From Thermohalobaculum sp039187815 (GTDB lineage: Bacteria > Pseudomonadota > Alphaproteobacteria > Rhodobacterales > Rhodobacteraceae), in the NCBI GenBank assembly GCA_039187815.1, contig JBCCZI010000181.1, positions 1 to 5,893 of the forward strand: 5,893 bases of DNA, written 5' to 3'. A program made the position numbers and the translations under genes. Positions 1 to 5,068 of the stretch are shown in pieces; position 1 is the first letter of the stretch; each line of letters begins with the position of its first letter. The notes under the pieces were generated by a model, which made no database searches, had not been told where the DNA came from, and saw nothing but the letters and a program-made list of their open reading frames with translations.

Positions 1-421
1 GCCGAGATGGCCTGACACCGAGAACGACCCCGAAGACCATCACCGCCAGCATTCCGCCGCGCCCCAATCACCGGGGAACCGACGTCTGACGTTCAAAGCC
101 ACGGCGCAAACCGAGTTGATAGAGGTCCTCACCTCCCGCGCCAAGCCAGCCCCCTTCCGAAAGCTATCTTGAACCAAGCCCCTAGGCCCGCCGGAACCCC
201 TTCCGCCAACAAGACATAGGTCATTAAAGAAGCGTAAGCGCTCGATCTGAAGATCGCCGGGCCGAAATTGCTGCACAATAATATCGCAAATAGCAATCTG
301 CACTTCTTGAAATATTTCGAATCATGCAAATTAATCTTGAATGAAAACATAGAAACGTTACGCCGGCGCGCCGCCCTCCCGCGATGGTGGCCATGTCGAG
401 GATGGGGAGCCCTTCTTGCAC
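1..421. other. Intergenic region with AT-rich island, no supported gene
   Basis: I can support no gene here. Open frames on both strands are short, composition-driven and match nothing I recognise. By hand count the 90 bases at 271-360 are about 30% G+C, against a clearly GC-rich remainder, so an abrupt AT-rich island sits downstream of the YmdB-like gene. Within it are a 10-base palindrome GAAATATTTC (309-318), an inverted pair ATTGCT/AGCAAT around 266-296, and a promoter-like pair TTGAAA (307-312) / ATTAAT (330-335) with a 17-base spacer on the plus strand. There is also a short hairpin CGATCT-GA-AGATCG (243-256). None has a downstream gene that would give it a clear role. Confidence 0.5.
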
Positions 422-1240
422 CTAGGTCGGCAGATCGGAACCGAAGAGCTTGCCGCCCCGGCGGAATGGCGTAATCGTCCGGCCGAGGCCGGTGCGCTCG
501 TCGGTTTCCACCAGAACACCGGACAGCGTCGCTTCGCCGAGCGAGGGCTCGAACCGCCCTGCTCCCATGCCTGTGACAAAGCGCTTCAGCGGCTCGACCT
601 TGTCCATGCCGATCACGCTGTCGTAGTCGCCGCACATGCCCGCATCGGTCTGGTACGCCGTGCCGCGCCCCAGGATCATCGTATCGGCGGTCGGCACATG
701 GGTGTGGGTGCCAACCACCAACGAGGCGCGCCCGTCGCACCAATGGCCAACCGCCATCTTCTCGGATGTGGCCTCGGCATGGATTTCGACAATCGCCGCA
801 TCGCAGCCCGACCCGAGCGCATAGCGACGCAGCTCAGCATCCAGCGCCGAAAACGGATCGTCAAAGGGACGGTTCATGAACACACGCCCAAGCGCCACGG
901 TCACCAGGACCCGCTTACCCCTGGGCGCATCGAACACCGCCGCGCCGCGGCCCGGAGCCTTTTTGGCGAAGTTCAGCGGACGCAGGATGCGAGGCTCCCG
1001 ATCGATCGCCGCGAGCATCTCGCGCTGGTCGAAGGCATGGTCGCCTAGGGTGAGCACATCGGCCCCGGCCTTCAGGAGATCCTCGGCGATCGAGGCCGTC
1101 AGCCCATAGCCCGAGGCGGCGTTCTCAGCATTCACGACGACGAAATCGAGCGCCAAGGACGCGCGCAAGTCGGCAAGCCTGCCGATCACAGCCGCGCGCC
1201 CAGCCCGGCCCACCACATCGCCGAGAAACAGCAACCGCAT
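422..1240 (-). CDS. ymdB: TIGR00282-type metallophosphoesterase (YmdB-like phosphodiesterase)
   Basis: This 272-residue protein is the normal length for the TIGR00282/YmdB family of cytoplasmic two-metal phosphodiesterases; the Bacillus member hydrolyses 2',3'-cyclic nucleotides. Visible motifs are LFLGDVVG at the N-terminus (Asp8), NAEN (residues 37-40, with the catalytic-type Glu39 and Asn40), LGDHAFD (residues 65-71), VEIHAE (His154), GTHTHVPTAD (His179 and His181) and GMCGDYDSVIGM (residues 201-212). These supply the usual metal ligands except that the expected GNH motif reads GDH, so Asp67 replaces Asn. The ATG at 1240 starts exactly at the conserved beta strand; the 49 extra residues of the longer open frame upstream look non-coding. 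The Shine-Dalgarno is weak (GGGTGG), and a 15-base palindrome lies 5 bases upstream of the ATG. The gene is divergent from the LysM gene, and its stop is TAG. The family call is firm; the physiological substrate in this organism is unknown. Confidence 0.93.
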   Translation of the reverse strand: MRLLFLGDVVGRAGRAAVIGRLADLRASLALDFVVVNAENAASGYGLTASIAEDLLKAGADVLTLGDHAFDQREMLAAIDREPRILRPLNFAKKAPGRGAAVFDAPRGKRVLVTVALGRVFMNRPFDDPFSALDAELRRYALGSGCDAAIVEIHAEATSEKMAVGHWCDGRASLVVGTHTHVPTADTMILGRGTAYQTDAGMCGDYDSVIGMDKVEPLKRFVTGMGAGRFEPSLGEATLSGVLVETDERTGLGRTITPFRRGGKLFGSDLPT

Positions 1241-1245
1241 AGCCA

Positions 1246-1260
1246 CCCGACAGTGTCGGG
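1246..1260. promoter_or_regulatory. 15-base palindrome next to the YmdB-like gene start
   Basis: CCCGACA-G-TGTCGGG is a perfect 7-base inverted repeat around one central base. It ends 5 bases before the ATG of the minus-strand gene. As DNA it has the form of a dimeric repressor operator. As RNA the one-base centre would force a few terminal pairs open, leaving a short GC-rich hairpin over the ribosome-binding region. I do not recognise the motif as the site of a named regulator. Confidence 0.4.
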
Positions 1261-1310
1261 GCGGCGCACCGCGTGCAACCCAAAATGCGTGATTCCGTAT
1301 CGCAATAATT

Positions 1311-1340
1311 TTGCCGAAAGCTTGCACAAAGTTGTATACG
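1311..1340 (+). promoter_or_regulatory. Candidate sigma70-type promoter for the LysM gene
   Basis: TTGCCG (1311-1316) and TATACG (1335-1340) are separated by 18 bases, in the locally AT-richer part of the divergent intergenic region. Transcription would start near 1347, leaving a leader of roughly 95 bases. The -10 box overlaps the palindrome GTATAC (1334-1339). No equally good promoter for the divergent YmdB-like gene could be found. Confidence 0.4.
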
Positions 1341-1433
1341 GTTCCTGCGGCGGTGTGCTGCGCGGCGGGGACGGTTCGACTTGTCACCTTGGGGTTCCGA
1401 GGCGCAAAGTGTCCGCGTCACTGCAGAAGGATG

Positions 1434-1439
1434 AGGAGG
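1434..1439 (+). promoter_or_regulatory. Shine-Dalgarno AGGAGG deciding the LysM gene start
   Basis: AGGAGG lies 3 bases before ATG 1443 and 6 bases before ATG 1446. An earlier ATG at 1431 would read this same element as two AGG arginine codons, which are rarely used in GC-rich alphaproteobacteria, and has no properly spaced site of its own. This favours 1443 or 1446. Confidence 0.55.
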
Positions 1440-1442
1440 CAG

Positions 1443-2831
1443 ATGATGGCGTGCGCAGTTCCGGCACTAGCGGCGTGCGGATTGGCACTGGGATTGGTTC
1501 TTGCGCAAGGTGGTCCTCCGGCTTTGGCGCAAACCAGCGATCTGGCGCGTCCCGCCTCCGACGACGCGTTGCGCGAACAGATCCGCTCGGTGGTCGGATG
1601 GGCCATCGATGAGGGGCGGCCTGACGCCTATATCGATCAGCTGATGAACGAGGCGGCGGCTGAGGGAAAGCTATTTGTCCCTGAGGACATGCGCACGCTC
1701 GATGGCCGGGTCGATACATCCAAAATGTTGGCATTCCTTGAGGAGAGCGTACCGGAGGCGCCGGCCGTGGATGATACGGTCGTTGATACGGCCTCCACGC
1801 AGCTTCTCCAACCGACACAGCAGGCGCCCGCCTTGCCAACGCCTCCGATCGCGCCCGCCGAGGAGACCGTGACGGCAGAGGTGGTGCCGGACAGTCAGCT
1901 TCTCCAGCCGGGGGAAGGGGCGCAAAGCGCTCAGGCCATCGCCACAGGTGCCCAGTTGGGCCAGGCCCCGGCAGCCAGCGAAGCGGCGACGGGCTCCCAG
2001 TTGCTTCAACCGGGCGCAAGCGAGGGCGCAGCCGTGGCGACGGGGACGCAGCTCCTACAGCCGGGTTCAGAGGACGCCGGAGCCGGGGATGTAGTGGCCG
2101 ACGTCGCGCCTGCGGACGAGGTGGCCACCGGTTCGCAGCTCTTACAGCCGGGCGCGTCGGACACTGCCGTGACGGGCAGCCAGATCCTGCAACCCACCTC
2201 GGAGGCGGCCGAGACGACGGTCGTGACCGGCACCCAGTTGCTGCAACCGACCGGCAGCGAGAGTGTGGATACGCCGCTGCCGGTGCCCGAGACGCCGGAG
2301 ACGGATGATGTGGCGACCGTCACTGCGGCCCAGTTGCTTCAGCCAAGCGAAGGCGCTGAGGCCGCGGCCACGGGCGCACAGCCGCTGCAACCCTCGGCCG
2401 ATGCAGGCTCGGCGGTGGCGTTGGCTGCGACCGCCGCGTCCGCTGATGCCGAAGCCAATACGGACACGGCAGCCGCGTCCGGTGGACAGGTGTTCCAGCC
2501 CGCGCCCGATCCCGAGGGTGGGGACGGCACGCAGGACTCCACCGATCTCGCGGCGATCGAGGCGGATGCCAATACGGAAGCCAGCGATGGCGATGCGGAG
2601 GCGGCAGATCCGGAGGAGGTCGCGCTGGCGGACCCCGAGGACGCAGCCGATCCGGAGCCTGAGGCCGAGCGTGAGTTTTACACGGTTCGTCGTGGCGACA
2701 GTTTGTCCACGATTGCAGCGCAGCTCTATGGCGATCCGTTCCGGTTCGAAGAGATCTTCGATGCCAACCGGAACCTGCTGCGAAACCCGAACCTGATTGT
2801 CGAAGGCCAGCGGCTGTTCATTCCGCGCTGA
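1443..2831 (+). CDS. Secreted LysM-domain protein with QLLQP repeats
   Basis: The 462-residue protein starts with a hydrophobic export signal ending PALAQ (residues 26-30), which suggests signal-peptidase cleavage after ALA. Residues about 37-101 form a small predicted helical domain that I do not recognise. Residues about 115-355 are Ala/Thr/Gly/Glu-rich, probably disordered, and carry eleven copies of a motif close to T-G-x-Q-L-L-Q-P. An acidic stretch (about 355-410) leads to a C-terminal LysM domain (residues 412-462) with YTVRRGDSLSTIA, YGD, ANR, and GQRLFIP at the very end. LysM binds N-acetylglucosamine polymers such as peptidoglycan, so a periplasmic, wall-associated role is inferred; no catalytic domain is visible. 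The start is uncertain: 1443/1446 has the good ribosome site, but 1431 would add MRRQ and give the signal peptide its usual positive charge. The gene is convergent with the cyclo-ligase gene, 19 bases away, with no clear terminator between them. The specific function is unknown. Confidence 0.85.
   Translation: MMACAVPALAACGLALGLVLAQGGPPALAQTSDLARPASDDALREQIRSVVGWAIDEGRPDAYIDQLMNEAAAEGKLFVPEDMRTLDGRVDTSKMLAFLEESVPEAPAVDDTVVDTASTQLLQPTQQAPALPTPPIAPAEETVTAEVVPDSQLLQPGEGAQSAQAIATGAQLGQAPAASEAATGSQLLQPGASEGAAVATGTQLLQPGSEDAGAGDVVADVAPADEVATGSQLLQPGASDTAVTGSQILQPTSEAAETTVVTGTQLLQPTGSESVDTPLPVPETPETDDVATVTAAQLLQPSEGAEAAATGAQPLQPSADAGSAVALAATAASADAEANTDTAAASGGQVFQPAPDPEGGDGTQDSTDLAAIEADANTEASDGDAEAADPEEVALADPEDAADPEPEAEREFYTVRRGDSLSTIAAQLYGDPFRFEEIFDANRNLLRNPNLIVEGQRLFIPR
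1794..2505 (+). repeat. Eleven degenerate QLLQP repeats within the LysM gene
   Basis: Counting the first Gln of each copy in the 462-residue protein, motifs lie at residues 120, 152, 171, 186, 203, 232, 247, 265, 297, 313 and 349. Spacings are mostly 15-19 or about twice that (29-36), so the array behaves like a 16-residue period with some units lost. Variants include SQLLQPG, TQLLQPT, SQILQPT, AQPLQPS, GQVFQPA and the weakest, AQLGQAP. The codons for the same residues differ freely between copies (for example CAGCTCCTACAG against CAGTTGCTTCAA), so the conservation is at protein level and not a recent DNA duplication. Confidence 0.85.
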
Positions 2832-2850
2832 CCCCGGCCAGTAAGGGAGA

Positions 2851-3417
2851 TCAGGGACGGAAAACGCGGGTCTCCGTGACCAACGCGTCCATGCGCTGGT
2901 CCGTGGGCTCGCGGATAACGGCTTCACATTCCTGTGTTGCATAGGCAAACCCTATGGCCCGGGTGGGCCGCAGCCCGCGAAGCCTCTCAAGTGTGCGATC
3001 GTAGAAGCCGCCCCCATAGCCAAGCCGCCATAAATCCGCATCAAACGCGACGAGGGGGACAATCAAAAGATCGGGCTCCAGCCAGTCCCCCGTGGCTGGG
3101 ACCGCGGCACCGAAGGCGCCTTTGACCATTGGGGTATCGGGATCCCAGGCGCGGAACGCGAGCGGCATGCCCTCCCCTTCGATGACCGGAACGGCCAGCC
3201 GCATCCCACGCTCGCCAAGGGTGCGCATCAACGGCGTCGGGTCTATCTCGGTGCGAATCGGGCGATAGCCAGCGACAATGGCGGCGCCCTCGGCCAAACG
3301 GGTCTCGAGAAACAGCGCCGCGGCTGCCTCGGCCGCGCCAGCGCCGCCGGCATGGGCGATTTTCCGCCGGTCGAAGGCCGCGCGGCGCAGCGCGCTCTTG
3401 TCTGCCGTCGTGTCCAT
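2851..3417 (-). CDS. fau: 5-formyltetrahydrofolate cyclo-ligase (MTHFS)
   Basis: The enzyme converts 5-formyl-THF to 5,10-methenyl-THF using ATP, returning the storage folate to the one-carbon pool in the cytoplasm. The 188-residue length is normal. Signature elements are the N-terminal K-x-x-x-R (Lys7, Arg11), AGYRPIRTEIDP (residues 49-60) for the folate side, and the ATP-binding block LIVPLVAFDADLWRLGYGGGFYDR, whose RLGYGGGFYDRTL (residues 131-143) is diagnostic. The position before this RLG, usually Gly or a small/aromatic pair, is Leu-Trp here. ATG 3417 is the first possible start because an in-frame TAA lies four codons upstream. No Shine-Dalgarno is visible. The gene lies 63 bases downstream of the candidate 6S RNA on the same strand, so co-transcription is likely, as in E. 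coli ssrS-fau (ygfA). The symbol follows E. coli usage. Confidence 0.93.
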   Translation of the reverse strand: MDTTADKSALRRAAFDRRKIAHAGGAGAAEAAAALFLETRLAEGAAIVAGYRPIRTEIDPTPLMRTLGERGMRLAVPVIEGEGMPLAFRAWDPDTPMVKGAFGAAVPATGDWLEPDLLIVPLVAFDADLWRLGYGGGFYDRTLERLRGLRPTRAIGFAYATQECEAVIREPTDQRMDALVTETRVFRP

Positions 3418-3480
3418 GCGTAGCGGTTACTCGGTCGGGCACCCGTGGGCAAGGATCGGGCGGCGGGCCCGTCGCAACCG

Positions 3481-3622
3481 TGGAGGGATCAGATCCTCGC
3501 GAGCCTGGATAACCAGGTGGGCGCCGGGTGCGTAAGGCCACGACCCTGCACAGAGCCAGCTCCCGCGAGAAAGATTAGGCCACCAGGATACTGGCCTCGC
3601 ACGTGAAGGACAGCACCCGCCA
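3481..3622 (-). ncRNA. ssrS: Candidate 6S RNA
   Basis: 6S RNA mimics an open promoter and sequesters the housekeeping RNA polymerase in stationary phase. In this non-coding gap the minus strand folds as the family does: a closing helix TGGcGGG (3622-3616) with CCCtCCA (3487-3481), then TCCTT (3610-3606) with GAGGA (3498-3494), then GCGAG (3600-3596) with CTCGC (3503-3499). Next comes an open bubble (3595-3588 against 3512-3504), and then an apical helix CCtGGTGG (3587-3580) with CCACCtGG (3520-3513). The bubble flanks, GCGAGGCCAGT on the 5' side and GGTTATCCAGGCTCGC on the 3' side, resemble the corresponding E. coli segments (GCGGGCCAGT, GGTTACAGCCTGCGG) as I remember them. Position just upstream of the cyclo-ligase gene, in the same direction, is the classic 6S location. 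Ends are estimated from the outermost pairs; the length of about 142 bases is slightly short for 6S. No covariance search was possible. Confidence 0.7.
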
Positions 3623-3628
3623 AATGCA

Positions 3629-3657
3629 GACATAGGGGCTGCGGCGCCCGAGGGAAA
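3629..3657 (-). promoter_or_regulatory. Weak candidate promoter for the 6S RNA
   Basis: On the minus strand, TATGTC (3634-3629) fits a -10 box, and with TTTCCC (3657-3652) as a poor -35 the spacer is 17 bases. The predicted start, about 7 bases downstream, falls at 3622-3621, just where the closing helix of the RNA begins. The agreement is suggestive but the -35 box is weak. Confidence 0.3.
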
Positions 3658-3679
3658 GGCCATGCGACGCCTTGGCCCC
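3652..3679 (-). terminator. Possible terminator hairpin after purC
   Basis: Reading the minus strand downstream of the purC stop, AAGGC (3673-3669) and GCCTT (3660-3656) pair around an 8-base loop. Below an internal mismatch, GGG (3679-3677) pairs with CCC (3654-3652). The following tract is C-rich rather than T-rich, so termination would be inefficient or Rho-assisted. Its 3' arm overlaps the suggested 6S promoter. Confidence 0.3.
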
Positions 3680-3693
3680 GTGGTCCCGGTGGT

Positions 3694-4458
3694 TCAGTGC
3701 ACCAGCTTCGGGCCGCTCTTGGGACCGCCACCGCCTTCGGGCAGAATGCCCAGCCGCCGCGCGACCTCGGTATAGGCGTCGGACAGCGAGCCGAGATCCC
3801 GGCGGAACACGTCCTTGTCCAGCTTCTCGCCGGTCTTCACGTCCCACAGCCTGCAGCTGTCGGGCGAGATCTCATCGGCGACGATGACCCGCTGAAAGTC
3901 GCCCTCCCAAATCCGCCCGCATTCGATCTTGAAGTCGATCAAGCGAATGCCGACACCCAGGAACAAGCCCGACAAAAAGTCGTTCACCCGCAGCGCCAGC
4001 GAGATCATGTCGTCGATGTCCTGCTGGTTCGCCCAGTTGAAGGCGATCACGTGCTCCTCGGTCACGATCGGATCGCCGAGCGCATCGTCCTTGTAGTAAA
4101 GCTCGATGATCGGGCGGGGCAGCGGGGTGCCCTCCTCGATGCCGAGGCGCTTTGAGAGGCTGCCGGCCGCCACATTGCGCACCACCACTTCGAGTGGGAT
4201 GATCTCGCAGGCCCGGATCAGCTGCTCGCGCATATTGATGCGCCGTATAAAGTGGTTCGGCACACCGATTGCGCTCAGCGCTGTCATCACATGCTCGGAG
4301 ATGCGGTTGTTCAGCACCCCCTTGCCGTCGATCACATCGTGCTTCTCGGCATTGTAGGCCGTCGCGTCATCCTTGAAGTACTGGATGAACGTGCCGGGCT
4401 CGGGCCCCTCATAGAGGATTTTCGCCTTGCCTTCGTAGACCATCCTGCGGCGGGCCAT
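3694..4458 (-). CDS. purC: Phosphoribosylaminoimidazole-succinocarboxamide synthase (SAICAR synthetase)
   Basis: PurC joins CAIR with aspartate using ATP to make SAICAR in de novo purine synthesis in the cytoplasm. The 254-residue protein is full length for the short bacterial form. Visible signatures are YEGKAKILYEG (residues 8-18, nucleotide-binding strand), YFKDDATAYNAEK (27-39), GKGVLNNRISE (45-55), IPLEVVVRNVAAGSLSKR (87-104, containing the PurC signature), ELYYKDD (119-125), IRLIDFKIECGR (171-182), VADEISPDSCRLWD (193-206) and LDKDVFRRDLG (213-223). ATG 4458 is chosen over an upstream in-frame extension because AGGAGG lies 6 bases before it and the conserved family sequence begins right after it. 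Its promoter is the TTGGCA/TATAGA pair upstream. It is divergent from the zeta-subunit gene and followed on the same strand by the 6S RNA candidate. The Gly/Lys-rich tail after residue 241 is unlikely to matter for catalysis. Confidence 0.97.
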   Translation of the reverse strand: MARRRMVYEGKAKILYEGPEPGTFIQYFKDDATAYNAEKHDVIDGKGVLNNRISEHVMTALSAIGVPNHFIRRINMREQLIRACEIIPLEVVVRNVAAGSLSKRLGIEEGTPLPRPIIELYYKDDALGDPIVTEEHVIAFNWANQQDIDDMISLALRVNDFLSGLFLGVGIRLIDFKIECGRIWEGDFQRVIVADEISPDSCRLWDVKTGEKLDKDVFRRDLGSLSDAYTEVARRLGILPEGGGGPKSGPKLVH

Positions 4459-4464
4459 AGGTCT

Positions 4465-4470
4465 CCTCCT
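4465..4470 (-). promoter_or_regulatory. Shine-Dalgarno AGGAGG of purC
   Basis: A full AGGAGG on the minus strand, 6 bases before ATG 4458, fixes the purC start and argues against both the upstream extension to 4584 and the internal ATG at 4443. Confidence 0.8.
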
Positions 4471-4489
4471 TGGGAGAACGGAAATAGAG

Positions 4490-4511
4490 CGCCCGGCGCG
4501 CGCGCCGAGCG
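4490..4511. repeat. GC-rich palindrome in the purC leader
   Basis: CGGCGCGCGCGCCG (4494-4507) is a perfect 14-base palindrome. It extends to 4490-4511 with a single mismatched pair. Placed against the predicted purC promoter, it would begin at about the transcription start, so the purC mRNA would open with a GC-rich hairpin. It could be a 5' protective hairpin, an operator, or simply a CG-alternating run. Confidence 0.45.
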
Positions 4512-4519
4512 GTGGCCCG

Positions 4520-4548
4520 TCTATAGGGCCGAGCAACGGTTTTGCCAA
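4520..4548 (-). promoter_or_regulatory. Sigma70-type promoter of purC
   Basis: On the minus strand TTGGCA (4548-4543) and TATAGA (4525-4520) are separated by exactly 17 bases, the best promoter in the window. The predicted start near 4512 gives a leader of about 54 bases ending in the AGGAGG site. No PurR-box or riboswitch was recognised in the leader. Confidence 0.65.
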
Positions 4549-4603
4549 GCGCCGGTCATGCCCGCCAAGGAACGGAAGCGCCACGGTTGCACTGCGGCAT
4601 TCT

Positions 4604-4633
4604 CTGGCACTGGCGCGCCGCGCGGCTTATATA
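4604..4633 (+). promoter_or_regulatory. Candidate promoter for the zeta-subunit gene
   Basis: TATATA (4628-4633) stands out in a GC-rich surrounding as a -10 box. CTGGCA (4604-4609) is a moderate -35 box with an 18-base spacer. Transcription would start near 4640 and give a 34-base leader containing GAGGAG (4661-4666), 7 bases before the ATG. Confidence 0.45.
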
Positions 4634-4673
4634 GCGCGCGAGGTTCCGCGCCAGCCGCAAGAGGAGAGCAGCC

Positions 4674-5003
4674 ATGGCCCAGTTCGACGATCGCGAGAAG
4701 GCCTTTGAGTCGAAATTCGCCCATGACGCCGAGATGCAGTTCAAGGCCGAGGCGCGCCGCAACAAGCTGCTGGGCCTGTGGGCTGCCGACAAGATGGGCA
4801 TGGGCGAGGCCGATGCCGAAGCCTATGCCAAGCAGGTGATCGCCGCCGATTTCGAAGAGGCGGGCGACGAGGACGTGTATCGCAAGGTCGCCAAAGACTT
4901 TGCGGACAAAGGTGTGGCGGTGCCTGAGGCCGAACTGCGCGCCCAGATGCGCGAATTCCTGACCCAGGCAAAGGAAAGCCTCGCTGGAGACGCAAAGGCC
5001 TGA
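4674..5003 (+). CDS. DUF1476 protein / F1Fo-ATPase inhibitory zeta subunit
   Basis: This 109-residue protein begins FDDREKAFESKFAHDAE and continues MQFKAEARRNKLLGLWAA, the hallmark of DUF1476. In Paracoccus denitrificans this family is the zeta subunit, which inserts its N-terminal segment into the F1 catalytic interface and blocks ATP hydrolysis but not synthesis. Residues about 1-20 correspond to that inhibitory segment. Residues from about 20 onward form a helical bundle that includes AEAYAKQVIAADFEEAG (49-65) and a C-terminal helix EAELRAQMREFLTQAKES. Length and order are typical, with no missing part. It is expected in the cytoplasm at the inner-membrane ATP synthase. ATG 4674 has GAGGAG 7 bases upstream. 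It is divergent from purC and single-gene, ending in a hairpin that encloses its stop codon. Whether zeta is a strong inhibitor here cannot be read from sequence, since its effect varies among alphaproteobacteria. Confidence 0.92.
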   Translation: MAQFDDREKAFESKFAHDAEMQFKAEARRNKLLGLWAADKMGMGEADAEAYAKQVIAADFEEAGDEDVYRKVAKDFADKGVAVPEAELRAQMREFLTQAKESLAGDAKA

Positions 5004-5024
5004 AGGGGTGTCCCCGGCCTTTGC
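4992..5024 (+). terminator. Strong hairpin enclosing the zeta-subunit stop codon
   Basis: GCAAAGGCC (4992-5000) pairs perfectly with GGCCTTTGC (5016-5024), and GGGG (5005-5008) pairs with CCCC (5012-5015) around a TGT loop. The two helices stack with a 4-base bulge, TGAA, on the 5' side; the bulge contains the TGA stop codon (5001-5003). The T run is only three long and sits inside the stem, so it is an imperfect intrinsic terminator, but the 13 GC-rich pairs make termination or 3'-end protection likely. It separates the zeta gene from the next gene. Confidence 0.6.
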
Positions 5025-5068
5025 CATACGAGACTTTGCGCTTGATCCAGGCGCCCCAAGCCTCGGCC

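Noticed and set aside
1..52. Possible N-terminus MLAVMVFGVVLG of a leftward gene leaving the window
   Set aside because: Only 17 codons are visible. They are hydrophobic, but there is no convincing ribosome site and nothing to support a family.
129..743. Minus-strand open frame of 204 codons overlapping the YmdB-like gene end
   Set aside because: It overlaps a real gene in another frame and its unique part covers the AT-rich gap with no family resemblance.
416..1048. Plus-strand open frame of 210 codons opposite the YmdB-like gene
   Set aside because: The minus strand carries all conserved metallophosphoesterase motifs, so this is a shadow.
1384..2019. Minus-strand open frame of 211 codons opposite the LysM N-terminus
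   Set aside because: Pro/Arg-rich composition typical of antisense frames in GC-rich DNA; the plus frame has a signal peptide and a coherent protein.
1794..2505. CRISPR array or DNA-level tandem repeat
   Set aside because: The repeats are degenerate in DNA, vary in spacing and are conserved only as in-frame peptide motifs.
2142..2948. Long open frame (268 codons) on the minus strand opposite the LysM gene
   Set aside because: It is an Arg/Gly-rich antisense shadow of the GC-rich repeat region with no recognisable motif, and it runs across the end of a well-supported gene.
3418..3693. tRNA gene or zapA in the purC to cyclo-ligase gap
   Set aside because: No T-arm or acceptor pattern and no open frame with ZapA features; the 6S-like fold explains the gap better.
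5021..5068. TTG start at 5021 for the interrupted gene
   Set aside because: It lies inside the 3' arm of the terminator-like hairpin and lacks a properly spaced ribosome site; ATG 5069 is more plausible.
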